From the NCBI GenBank assembly GCA_039619475.1, contig CM077115.1:35043083-35107082 (forward strand): DNA of 64,000 nucleotides. Reading direction: 5' to 3'. Under the pieces are notes generated by a model. The model was not told the DNA's origin, did not search any database, and was given only the letters and a program-made list of their open reading frames with translations. The DNA comes from Icerya purchasi (taxonomy: Eukaryota > Arthropoda > Insecta > Hemiptera > Monophlebidae). Positions 11,591-21,971 of this stretch are shown piece after piece. The translations under genes were made by a program, and so were the position numbers. Position 1 is the first letter of the stretch. Each line of letters begins with the position of its first letter.

Positions 11591-12744
11591 AGAATATACG
11601 AGGGCGGTTCAAATATAAACCGGAATTTCGTCATAAAAATTTTTATTTTATACTTACAGTGCTCATATTTTTTACAATTTTTCGAGATAACCCCCTCGCA
11701 CGCTACGCACTTTTTCCACCTCTCCGGCAATTTTTTTATTCCTTTTTCGTAAAAATCTCGCGGCTTGTCACATAGCCATTTGCGCACGAACGATTCCACC
11801 TCATCGTTGCTGTCGAAACGTTGTCCACCAAGTGCTTCTTTCAACGGGCCAAACAAATAATAATCACAAGGCGACAAATCTGGACTGTAAGGAGGATGTT
11901 CAGGTGTTTCCCAGCCTAATTCGGCCAATGTCTCCATCGTGAGCCGAGAGGTATGTGGCCTGGCGTTGTCTTGAAGCAGTATCGCACTACGGATCGGAAT
12001 TTCGCGCCTTTTTGTTCGATAGGCCGGTTTGACTGTGGTTTTTAGAAGGTTACTGTAATACTGCGCCGTCACAGTACGTTGTTCAGTTAGGAAATCGAAT
12101 GCGATCACTCCCTTCATGTCCCAAAACACGGTACACAACACCTTCCCAGCTGACTGTGTAACCTTCGCTTTGACTGGTGCTCCCTCTTTTTTCTTCCGCC
12201 ACTCCATAGACGAGCGTTTACTCTCCGGCGTATAGTAGTGTACCCAAGTTTCGTCCGTGGTGAATATTCGCCGCAATAAATTCTCTCCTTCCTCTTCATA
12301 CCGCTGCAGGAGACGCGTACAAACTTCCCAACGAGTGAATTTCTGTTCAAAATTCAGAAGTCTTGGCACCCATCTGGCTGCAATTTTGCGATAACCTAGC
12401 CGATCATGAATTATTGTCTCAATACTACCTATGCTGATGCCGAATTCGTCGGTCATATCGCGTACACGGACGCGTCGGTCAGCCAAAATGAGTTGTTCGA
12501 TGGCTTTGACGTGTTCATCTGTAATGCTGGTTTTTGGGCGCCGCGCATGTAGTACGTTTGACAGCACTTCACGTCCTTTTCGAAACGCGGAACACCACTC
12601 GTACACTTGAGTTTTGGAGAGACACTCATCCCGGAACTGTTCGCGTAATTTTCGGTAAATTTCCACGGATTTTACGTCGTCTTTGACTAAAAAACGAATA
12701 ATGATGCGTTGCGCAACAGACACTGGTACTTCTTTTTCACTCAT
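11572..12744 (-). CDS. Mariner transposase (DD34D), open reading frame of 390 codons
   Basis: Cut-and-paste transposase that acts in the nucleus on its own terminal repeats. An N-terminal helix-turn-helix region (about residues 10-125) precedes the DDE catalytic domain. The catalytic triad appears complete: D164 in TTDETWVHYY, D259 in LLQDNARPHTS and D294 in YSPDLSPCDYY, with 34 residues between the last two, the mariner signature. The start is the ATG at 12744. The frame runs through the left inverted repeat and stops 25 bp outside the element at 11572. About the last 25-30 residues are therefore encoded by repeat and host flank, and the original stop seems lost. Typical family members are about 345-350 residues. 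Activity cannot be judged from sequence alone. Confidence 0.9.
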   Translation of the reverse strand: MSEKEVPVSVAQRIIIRFLVKDDVKSVEIYRKLREQFRDECLSKTQVYEWCSAFRKGREVLSNVLHARRPKTSITDEHVKAIEQLILADRRVRVRDMTDEFGISIGSIETIIHDRLGYRKIAARWVPRLLNFEQKFTRWEVCTRLLQRYEEEGENLLRRIFTTDETWVHYYTPESKRSSMEWRKKKEGAPVKAKVTQSAGKVLCTVFWDMKGVIAFDFLTEQRTVTAQYYSNLLKTTVKPAYRTKRREIPIRSAILLQDNARPHTSRLTMETLAELGWETPEHPPYSPDLSPCDYYLFGPLKEALGGQRFDSNDEVESFVRKWLCDKPRDFYEKGIKKLPERWKKCVACEGVISKNCKKYEHCKYKIKIFMTKFRFIFEPPSYILSYRPS

Positions 12745-12893
12745 GGCTCTAACTACACTAAAAAGTGAGCTTACGCGGTTCTAATTGCTCTACATAACAA
12801 ACCGGTCTAACTGCCAGTGCAACCACTTTTTCCACAATAAATTTTTCACGCGTTTATTTAAAAATTCTGGTTTATATTTGAACCATCCTCGTA
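11597..12893 (-). mobile_element. Full-length mariner-family transposon
   Basis: A complete element of 1297 bp. The left end TACGAGGGCGGTTCAAATAT and the inverse of the right end TACGAGGATGGTTCAAATAT are imperfect terminal inverted repeats extending about 32 bp. It is flanked by TA dinucleotides (11595-11596 and 12894-12895), the duplication Tc1/mariner elements make. The interior is a single open transposase on the minus strand. Both ends and the frame are preserved, so this is one of the younger insertions in the window. Confidence 0.9.
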
Positions 12894-13029
12894 TAATATG
12901 GCATTTAAAACGAATTCAAAAATCATTTAAAAAATCGTAACTCACCTCCCGATAAACCTATAAAGAATATAAAATAAAATGCAGGAGTCCTTTCATAAAA
13001 TCAAAAAATTATAGTGCAAAAGTTATTTA

Positions 13030-14535
13030 AACCCCATGAAAAGTTCAAAAAAGCGCGAAAAATGACCTGTCTCCCTAGCGACACGAGTATTACAGCTAAA
13101 AATTTTGAACGCGGTTAAAAATAAGCGCATCCCCGTATATTTCTCTAGTTTAGAACATCCGGATTTTTAGCGTTAAAATTAGACGCTCGGGGCGCCGAAA
13201 ACTCAAAATTTTGGAAATTTTTTTTTTCCCCCGGGTACGTTATATATCGTTGGAAAGATTGCTATTTGTCGGGAACGAAACCGTATTTCATTTTCTTAAC
13301 GGAACTTTCAAAGTTGCCGAAAAGTTTGAAAAGGCACGAGAACTAGTGTTATATCCAAAAATTTTGATCAAAGTAGAAAATTTGCGTATCCAAGTATATT
13401 TTTCTGGTTTGGAACATCTAGGTTTCCAACTTGAAAATTAGCTCCTCGAAATTTTGGAAAAAAAAATTTTTTCCCGAATGTATGATATATTGTTGGAAAG
13501 CACACTATTTTTCGGGACTTAATGAAACATTGGAAGTTTATTAAAAGTTCAAAAAATCGCAAAAAATGGCGTGTAGTTCGCTTGTAGCTTATGCATTGTA
13601 GCTAAAGGTTTTGAACAAGGTTAAAAAAAATACGCATCCCTGTATATTTATTTTTGCTTTGGAACTACCGGGTTTCCAACTTTAAAATCGGACTCTTAGG
13701 TGCCGAAAGCTCGAAAGTTTCACAAAAAAATTATTTCTTTTTTCGATCATGTGATATGTCAATGGAAAGTTGGTTACTTGTCGAGACCAAAACTATTTCG
13801 AAACTTTCAAAGTTAATGAAAGGTTTAAAAAAGTGTCAGAAGTGATATGTAGCTTCCATTTTGCGTTAAAAATTTTGTAAAAAGGGTTAAAAAAATGCGC
13901 AACCTCGTATAATTATCTAGTTGAGAACATCCGGGTTTCCAAATTTAAAATTCAGCGCTTAGAGCGCTAAAAGATAGAAGATTTTGAAAAAAATATTCTT
14001 ATTTTCCGGACATGTGATGTATTTTACGGAAAGATTGGTATTTGACAAGAACGAGACCATAAGTAATTTACTTAACAAAACTTTCGAAGTTTACGAATAG
14101 TTCAAAAAAGAGCGAAAAATGATGTGTCCCTCCCCTTATCTCCTGAAGTATTATAACTAAAAATTTTGAACTGGGTTAAAAAAATGCGCATCCTTGTATA
14201 TTTTTCTCGTTTAGAACATCCAGGTATCCAGCTTTAAAATTAGGCCCCGGGGTCGCCGGAAGCTCGATATTTTTGGGGAAAATATTTTTTTTACTCGGGC
14301 GTGTGATATCGTTGGAAAGATCGGTATTTGTGACAAGAACGAAACCGTAATAATTTCCTTAACGAAACTTTCAAACCCTGATGTTCCAAACTAGAGAAAT
14401 ATAAGTGAAAGCGCGTATGTTTAACCGTGTTCAAAATTTTTAGCTATAATATTCGCGGCCCTAGGGGGAAAGAGACACATCATTTTTCGCGCTTGTTTAA
14501 ATTTTTTGGTAACTTTGAAAGTTTCGAAATACGGT
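13030..14535. repeat. Satellite-like tandem array, about 250-290 bp period, last unit inverted
   Basis: About five diverged head-to-tail units. Each contains GAACATCCGGGTTTCCA-like, CGTTGGAAAGAT-like and GCTAAAAATTTTGAAC-like blocks in the same order. The first block recurs near 13149, 13410, 13661, 13923 and 14213. From about 14375 to 14535 the same blocks appear in inverted order, so the array ends in a partial inverted unit. A further isolated inverted copy lies near 18185-18380. The short frames within the array are not coding. Confidence 0.85.
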
Positions 14536-14554
14536 TTGGAATTATGTTTAGAGG

Positions 14555-15031
14555 CTCTCCCAAGAGGGAGTGAGTATTGAAATTGTCTATAAATATAAGT
14601 GGCGATTTTATGAGGAGAGGCAATTTTTGTTTATCTTCTGGTTTCACTTGCTGACTTAGGGGAAGATTTAGGGTACAGTTTGAAAGTGGAGCTGGCGTAC
14701 GAATTTCGACTGCTACTTAACGTATCGGATGGTAACATTATCTGTTGAAAGTTAATATCCGCACAAACGGCTAATATTACTCTCCCTGCGCACCAGCAGC
14801 AAGCAGCGGATTTGATTCGAGAACTTTATAGTTTTTTAGTTTTAAATGTTGGTTTTGTTTTAAGTGGGTTTCTTGAATGCACAGAATAAGCGGGTTGTAA
14901 ATCGGTATTATTTTTCTTTTTGCTTTATCGGAATACAAGACTTCAGTGGTTTTTAGAATTTGGCTTGGATCGTTGTAATTTGCGTTAGTACTATGTAAAA
15001 AACTCGTGCTTAAGATGGTACATCGAGCCAA
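14555..15031 (-). pseudogene. LINE endonuclease fragment
   Basis: The minus strand reads an apurinic/apyrimidinic-type endonuclease N-terminus: YNPLILCIQETHL near 14865, then a broken stretch, then FIDNFNTHSLLGEP near 14580 in place of the usual GDFNAHS..WG. The word order matches ORF2 of Jockey/I-type LINEs. The first catalytic Glu (QET) is kept, and the Gly-Asp of GDFN is altered to Asp-Asn. It is disrupted by stops and lacks RT, and it abuts the satellite array. Confidence 0.6.
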
Positions 15032-15326
15032 ATAATCTCGTATTCGACCAATAATGTGATTTTAGAACAAATTCATCAAAAACTCTATTCAGAATTTCTT
15101 CTCTAGAAAGCATCACCTTTTCGCTGAATTTTCCGACCTACGAATAGCATTTCATATCAAGATTTACAACCTTAAACAACCGCTAAGCTGACCGAAGAAT
15201 TCAACATTACCTGACTCTATTTAACAAAGAATTTTCTCTCCGCTCGTAAGGTCTTTATGCGCACTGGCCAATATTTATCCATACTAATGACGTTCCCCAA
15301 GGCTCCATGATTAGTTCTCTTTCGCT

Positions 15327-17378
15327 GGGGGGGGGGGCTTGGAGGTAAAAAAAAATGATTTTTTTTTTATTTCATAAAATGAATGCACATCACAAGAATA
15401 TTTCGGCAAAATTTCAAATAAATCGAAGTAAAACTAACAAAGATATGGCATTATAACTGTGCGCCGCTCTAACTCTAGTAAAAGAACAAAAACGACTATC
15501 TGGCCCTGACGCACAGCGGGATTAAAGAACATATTTTTCTGTCCCTTTTGTATAATCCCTTAATTGATTTTTTCGAAAAAGATTTACGCAGGTAGGTAAA
15601 TGTTTATAACTATACCTTGAGACGGATTCGGTACGCGTAATACTATTTCTTGACGATGCGACGTTTCAGTTAAAAATTAGTCTCTGTTCGTTCATCTATT
15701 CACGACCTCTCAAACGTCATTCTAGGTTGCATCGCTGCTTTATCGTGTCAAGGATGCTTACTCAGCCAAAACCAAAAATCCCCGTGTTCTGTTGTAAGTC
15801 CGGTCGTTTGCACTGCTGCATCGGGGTAGAGACGTATTTGTGTCTGAATGGTAGTGGTCGAAGCACTGACTTGTGCTTGCGGCGGAAAGCGCAATACTGA
15901 GTGTCAAGTAACGCTAAGCTGAGCGAAGATTTTGTATGTTAATCAACAAAAAAAAATGTGTAGGACACGTCCAGAAGAGCATGGAGACCCGTTTGCGTGA
16001 TTTTGTAAAAAAAAGTGTAATAGATACTGGAACTAAGGCTGCAAAGAAAATACAAAGAAAAACACTTTCCGGTAAAAGCAAGCTCACTGCTAAATTGACT
16101 GATAAACTAACGCTTTACTATGGTCGTGCCATCCGTTACAATTCTCATTCTGTAGAAGAAATGAAGAAGGCCATTTGGGCGACTTATTATCACTACGCCT
16201 CAACTGACAAACACCCACAGCACCAAAACTGCCCGAGCGGCGAAAACTCTTGGTGTGAATGGCAGAGAGCCGCAGCTGCAAATAAATTGCGTTTTTTCAA
16301 ACACTCTTACTCTGCTCTAACAAGTGATGTTCTAGAAGGGATTAAACACCAATTTATGAACATCTGAGCAAAGATGCCCTCCTAGAGCGATGTATTGGCG
16401 GATTCTCTCAAAACAATAATGAGACTATCAACCAACTTATTCAGAAAATTTCGCCAAAAACTGAGAGTGGTTCAACAATTATTGTCGAGTTTGCAGCTCA
16501 TGTGGCTGCCTCTACCTTCAATGAAGGCTGTGTTGCTTACCTAACCTTTCTGGAAGAGATGAGAATCAGTACAGACCCAAGTTCTCATGGATAGGCGTAA
16601 TCAGTGAACAATACATGAATTGGTAAAGCGGATGAGCGAGCGGCGGAACATACCAAAGAAGAGAGAATTCGTCGTAGGCAAGAGCAAAAAGATGCTTTGG
16701 ACATTCTAAATCAAAGTTCTTCACTTTATAGGCCTGGCATTGATGATTCTGCGTGAGTATAGATAAAAATTACTACCTTATTAACGTTTAATTTGTGATT
16801 GTATACTATAAAAAACTTTAAACGCGTTTTTCTCGAAACAACATTTTCAAAGCCGGTGCACTCTGTGTAACTCAAAATCTACTGCACCGATCGTTCTGAA
16901 ATTTGGTACACTATTTTTATAGATAATTTTCAAGGTAGCAACGTCGAGTTTTTTTTTTTTTTTTTAATTATTATTATTTATTTTACAATAACAAATGTCT
17001 AATTTTTACTCGAAAATCGGTATTTTCACTTCCAAGTGTTACCAACGATTAAAAAATTTAAAAAAAAAACAAAAAAACTCACCGTTGCTACCTATAGAAA
17101 CTCTCATTAACTAATGAAAAAACTTTGGTTTTTTCATTTCCGATAATCCAGTGTTGAGTTATGCGGTGCACCGCAAAACAACTTTTTTTCGAGGCGCCTA
17201 CGAAAATTTGCTGCCATTGGCTTAATTCTTTATATTTTTCAATGAAAATTTAACACAATATTCTTCGGATGTTACTTTATCATATACCAATTAGGTAAAT
17301 AAACTTGCATTAACCATATTCTCTAAAAAAATTATCAAAAAATTGTCTTTTTTTGACCTCCAAGACCCTACCCCCCCC
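15327..17378 (+). mobile_element. Mutator-like DNA transposon inserted in a LINE
   Basis: The outer ends are G-tract plus CTTGGAGGTAAAAAAA on the left (from 15327) and the inverse CTTGGAGGTCAAAAAAA plus C-tract on the right (to 17378), so terminal inverted repeats exist. The interior encodes a transposase-like protein (15936-16760). The flanks are two halves of one reverse transcriptase, which fixes the boundaries independently of the repeats. No clear target-site duplication is visible because both ends are homopolymers, so the superfamily rests on the coding part. Confidence 0.55.
15936..16760 (+). pseudogene. Mutator-like transposase-domain protein, frameshifted
   Basis: 15936-16367 encodes 143 residues including CVGHVQKSMETRLRDFVKK, LTLYYGRAIR, WATYYHYASTD and WCEWQRAAAA. 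A frameshift near 16350 leads into LERCIGGFSQNNNETINQL and VAASTFNEG, which end at a stop near 16595. A more broken tail follows to about 16760. This word series is familiar from insect proteins annotated as Mutator-like transposase-domain or uncharacterised proteins. The N-terminal part is missing. The family assignment is from memory and less certain than the homology of the two halves. Confidence 0.55.
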
Positions 17379-18004
17379 TTAATGTTACAATAAATTCAAT
17401 TTCAAAAACCTCCCATCCAAATTCTATCACTTGCCGATGATGTTGCAATCATTATCCTTTGTTCTAACATCAAACTAAGATCAGAAAGTCTGCAATACAT
17501 GATAAACCGACTTTCATTATGAACGTCTGAAAATAACCTTAATTGTTCTCCAAATGAAATCTATGTGATTTACTTCAGTCGTATCCCTCGATGCTCCCAG
17601 GAAATTTATGATTTTTTACATGGTCATACTACTATCAGCTCAATCGAATCAATAAAATACTTCGGAATTCATCTGGATCGAAAATTAACACGGAAATCAC
17701 ATATCACCTATATAAAACAATGCTTCACTAAACGGATGAACATTATCAAGAAATGCGTGTAGGTCGTTTTGGGGGCGGAAAAGGATATGGCTCGTTCTCT
17801 TCGGATCATAAGCGGGAGCGATATCAAATAAAAGTTAACAGGCTAAAACCGGGGAGGTTATGAATAGAGGGCCACGTTCCCGTTGCATACCGTGCAATTC
17901 TTTTATAATTTCTTTTGCTATTTTCGTTTCAAATATCGTCTCACCTCAAACCATTTCAGTCCTTTACACAGACTTATATACGATAATAACATCAACCGCG
18001 TTAT

Positions 18005-18049
18005 CAAAAAAAATACTTTTTTTCAAAAAAAAAAAAAAAAAAAAAAAAA
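18005..18049. repeat. Poly(A) tract
   Basis: Two A-rich runs, the second over 20 bases, lie downstream of the LINE fragment ending near 17790. It may be the tail of a retroposed sequence. No target-site duplication was identified. Confidence 0.5.
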
Positions 18050-18184
18050 GACCGTCTACTTTAAAAATGGCAAAATGAAGAAATACAAATTCATTCAAGC
18101 ATCATGTTTCCTGCGTTGAGGATTCCGTATGGCAAGTTAACGATAACCATAACTCACACTTACATAATACTGAATTCAAAACAA

Positions 18185-18380
18185 AAAAATATGATTTTTC
18201 GCACTGCAAAGAGGGAAAGACAGGTAGTTATTTGTGATTTTTTGAAATTACCACTAACTTCAAAAATTTGGTTTAGAAAATGAAAAATAGCGATCTTTCC
18301 AACGGATATATCATGCGCGGGGGAAAAAATATTTTTTTCAAAACTTTCGAGCTTTCGCCTCCAGGGTCCCCAAATATAAA
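18185..18380. repeat. Isolated inverted copy of the 13-14.5 kb satellite unit
   Basis: It contains GCGATCTTTCCAACG, GTTTAGAAAATG-like and CGAGCTTTCGCC blocks, the reverse complements in order of blocks in the array at 13030-14535. One partial unit only. Confidence 0.65.
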
Positions 18381-18769
18381 GTTGCAAGCTCGGCTATAGG
18401 TTTCCTATGAAACGATCCTTTATGCATATGTCTGAGATACGTTTTGGTTTCTTCAGCTTTTTTACTCGGACTATTGTTTAGATAAACATTCTATTTTTTG
18501 CTGCTTTTGGCCTAAAGGAGGGGTTTAACTAATTTTTTAACCGTAATGTTTTGATTTTAAGGGTAATTTTTGAAGTCGTTTTATATTCCATATTTCTTGA
18601 TGGTTTTTTGGATTTTTTGGCACACAAGGTTATCGGTTAGCTTGAAATTATAGATTGTCTTAAGCAGAATTTTAAGTGAATTTATGATCCAATTTTAAAT
18701 TTTATAAGTCAAACCGTTCGTGGGTTTTTTTTTTTTACATTGAATTACCATTTTTAACTCCTAAGGTTA

Positions 18770-19965
18770 TCACGTAGAGAGCTGTCTAGACTACTTAAAG
18801 ACCACCCAACAGTCCACCATCATGAATGCACTTCTAAGTGTTATACGATTTGTTGCCCAATACTTCTGTTAGTGTCGTGAAAGTGCTTAAGCGGACTGCA
18901 TTAAAACTACGGCATTCAATTAAAGTGTGTTATACTGACGGATATTTTAATTCTGCACAGTACAGGCATGTGTTAGGGGGAGGGGGTATCCTTTGCAGTA
19001 TGTAGCATAGCTTTTAGCTATGTGCCCTATTCTTAGCCAATTGATCGTTGCGTATTCGACACACGGGCTATTAATCGGCGGTCAGCTTGGTTCGATCGTT
19101 GGTTTTATTTGGCGTAGGAATGTAGTCTTAGATATCCATTCTTTGCTCCACCGCTCAGTTATTCTTTCTCGTAAAAACGTGTCAAGCGTTGTTGGGACTT
19201 GAGATTTATGTGGCATCAGGAATAACATAGCAGTCCAAACTTCTAGATTCGCGCGCTCATTCCCTGGGATCTGAGTATGTGCAGGGACCCAAAGAAACTC
19301 GACCTGATAGTCCTTCTGGTCTAGCAATAGCAGAGTCCCTTGAATTTTTTGCGCGATTGATTTTTCTTCGTTATTATTATTTTGTAGACTTTGCATGGTG
19401 GTCAGGAAATCTATAATAACCAGTATAGTTTTCCGTTGAGTTTTGGAATTGTAGTACTCCTGGAGATAGAACAGAATTGCAAACATTTTTATATCCAGTG
19501 TCAAGCAAGCATCATTTAAACGAACTCCTATTGGTACACCACTAATTTCGTAAGCGCACGTTGCTGGTGACAATTTACCTGTACAAGCCTTAGATCCGTC
19601 TGTATACGCCTTTGTGAAATCTTTATATCTGTTAATCCCCTCAGTCACTTTATGTTTGAGATATTCTGGAGGTGTTTATGAGTTACTGTACTCTAATAGT
19701 GATACATTTATCTTTACTAGGTACTGTTCCCATGGTGGAAGCAGTGGTAACCTATTAGCTTCCATCAAGCACGGAAGGAGAAAATTATATTTCCATAGCT
19801 GGGAGTACATCGTTGGGGAAAGCAGGTTTGAAGGGGCAAACAATTTTAATAAACTACGATAACTATGTAACGAGCGACTGTATTTTAGGAATGAACACGA
19901 ACTAGATGAAAGTAAAGTACGGTGTGCTCCCAGGAGAATGCGAAGCGGGGAATTTTAATTTTTAT
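18770..19965 (-). pseudogene. LINE ORF2 3' part: RT thumb, RNase H and C-terminal zinc region
   Basis: On the minus strand the fragment opens with ILLGAHRTLL (about 19930), then PPWEQYL (about 19745) and the RNase H domain in the frame 19082-19648. RNase H catalytic positions are partly lost. YTDGSK keeps the first Asp. The usual Glu (AEL) is replaced in DIKMFAIL. IIDFLTT keeps the third-position Asp. The GNERAD Asp is Asn (GNERAN). A C-terminal CLYCAELKYPSVYHTLIEC motif near 18890-18960 ends the protein. Colinear with the open LINE at 46-52 kb but diverged. 5'-truncated. Confidence 0.75.
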
Positions 19966-20544
19966 TTGATATTTTAATCATTTTTGAACCATCATTAGGA
20001 TTTCGTACATTACGTGTGTACGGAATCCCAAAAATCATTGGAATTGAATCTATATGCAAACTATTAAGATACATAATTACGAAAAAAGAAACAACCGGAA
20101 ATTCTATTTTATAATACATTCTCAGCTGTAGTAACTTTTTTGATTCTAGTTCATCTTCAAGTAAGAGTAAAATCTATCGAGCTATTATTTTAAAGGAACA
20201 AGTTCATTATATTACAATTATTTGGCTTTATTAATACATGTTAGGAATTTCCACGTTTCCGAATCAGTCTCCTCAACTGCATACAATCAGTATTTTCTTC
20301 GAAGTCATGGTTGATGTCTGAAAAAGTTACTTTAGGTAATATTACACATCATTTCTAGTTGATTGTTATATTTGTAATCATATTTATTTTATTTATTTGT
20401 AATTTTAGAAAATAGAATAAGTAATTTTCTCTATAATTAATCATGTCGAAATGATAAGTTACTTCCAGAGTTGTATTCTTGAAAATTAAACGACAAATCC
20501 ATGAGAATCTAGTTGTGCGTTCCCGTGTTCTTCCCTCGTTCGCC

Positions 20545-20632
20545 CGTTCGATCTTGTGTTTACTTAAAAATTTCAGCAACGATTACTCGTTCGATCGTCT
20601 GTTTATATTACAATCTCAGCAACGATTCTTTT
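20545..20632 (+). repeat. Two 43-bp tandem units, likely LINE 5' UTR
   Basis: Two adjacent imperfect copies start with CGTTCGATC (20545 and 20588) and end with CAGCAACGATT. They lie about 250 bp upstream of a LINE ORF1 on the same strand. Tandem 5' monomers act as promoters in several LINE families, so a promoter role is inferred here. Confidence 0.45.
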
Positions 20633-20879
20633 TAGAGCCGGTAAGATTGTTTACATCAACCTTTATCGTGCGTAGTTATTTCCCCTCTGTTGCAGATACT
20701 AACAACGAATATAGTGGGCAGTTGCTCACGAGCATTTACGCAATGCAATCACTTGGAGCACGTTTTATTATTTCACTCGTCTAATTCGTTGTCAATTTCC
20801 AATAAGATACAGCACTGCATGTAACAATTATTGTAATTTAGGGGCTTGCTAGCAGGGATGCATATACAGTTTCGATCAA

Positions 20880-21952
20880 TATTTTCGAATTCTTGATCAA
20901 TGAAGAAGATGGAAATATTAATAATGATGACATGCAAACTGATAATATCCCACTAGAAGAGGCTAATACAAAAGTCGATATGATTAACAATATAAACGAA
21001 ATTAAACTTGCTTCATCCAATGATGAAGGCAAAGCAAACAAAAAACTTAAACCACCGCCATCGATCATGGTTAAAAGTATACAAAATTATACAGATTTTA
21101 GATAATTTTTATTAAGTACATCCGACATACAGTTTTCCTTAAAATCAACATTATCTGGAGTAACTATAAAGCCACACAACGGGTTACGTTATCGAGCTCT
21201 TATAAAATCCCTCAAAGAAAAGAAATATTTTTATTATACGTATTCCTTAGCAGAGGATAAACCGTTTAGGGGCTAGTATTAAAAAATCTACATTTTTCCA
21301 TCGCCATACCCGATGTAACGAACGAATTGTACTTAAACGGTTTTCAGATTCTAAGAATTCTAATATTTTAAGAAAAACAACGAAACAACCATTACCTATG
21401 TTCTTCAAAGATTTAGAACCGCCAACCACAAATGACGAAATATTTCAAATTAATCGTTTCTTAAATACAATTGTAGTCGTTGAATAACCAAATAGAGATT
21501 CTAGACTAAAACAATGTAAGCGGTGCCTAGGCACACTGCAAACTATTGTAATCTACCAACCAGGTGCGTCAAATGTGATGGTAAACATGAGACCAAAACC
21601 TGTACCAAAAATGCTTCCGAACCAGCAAAATGTGCCTTGTGTGGAGAAGATCATCTAGCAAGTTATAGGGGCTGTTCAGTTTACAAACAGCAGACTAAAT
21701 TTTATAACGAAATACACACATCCTTTTCTCGAATGCAACTAAATAATTATAATGAAGTGGCCAAATGGTAAGCTACTTAGCCGCCAAATCATAAAAAAAA
21801 ACAACTATAATTACGGCAATGAAGATCATTCGGGCTTTCCAGCAAATATGGACAGTCAATCATATGCAAATGTGGCTAAAATTAATAGTTTAAGCCATGG
21901 GCGCCGCCAGCATTACATTGAGGGAAGTGCATCTGCATCTAAACTAAGGTAG
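20880..21952 (+). pseudogene. LINE ORF1 (gag-like, PRE_C2HC and zinc knuckles), decayed
   Basis: The plus strand encodes an acidic Asn-rich segment (20893-21105), then GLRYRALIKSLKEKK and a FYYTYSLAEDKPF segment, which match the PRE_C2HC region of Jockey-type gag proteins. After several stops come two zinc knuckles in 21523-21771: CVKCDGKHETKTC and CALCGEDHLASYRGC. A first knuckle appears only as its leading CKRC before a frameshift. Gag binds the element's RNA in a ribonucleoprotein. ORF2 is absent because the sequence stops where the long foldback begins at about 21972. Confidence 0.7.
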
Positions 21953-21971
21953 GTCAAAACAATCGACTATT

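Larger units (their letters stand above)
15160..17790 (+). pseudogene. LINE reverse transcriptase fragment, split by a 2-kb DNA transposon
   Basis: On the plus strand FLSARKVFMRTGQYLS (about 15219-15266) and DVPQGSMIS (about 15291-15320) are RT palm words. The sequence then breaks at a G-run at 15327. RT resumes after the C-run ending at 17378 with LADDVAII (about 17435) and continues through the thumb (SIKYFGIHLDRKLTRKSHI) to about 17760. The two halves are colinear, and together they give the expected order of PQGS then ADD separated by about 25-30 residues. The copy is 5'-truncated and has frameshifts. Confidence 0.65.

Noticed and set aside
12114..12350. Second minus-strand frame inside the mariner
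   Set aside because: It overlaps the transposase in another phase, has no motif, and is a shadow of the real frame.
13211..13845. Several 60-76 codon frames in the satellite array
   Set aside because: They repeat with the satellite period and are interrupted differently in each unit, so they are not genes.
17860..18119. Frames ending in poly-lysine
   Set aside because: The lysine run is translation of a poly(A) tract.
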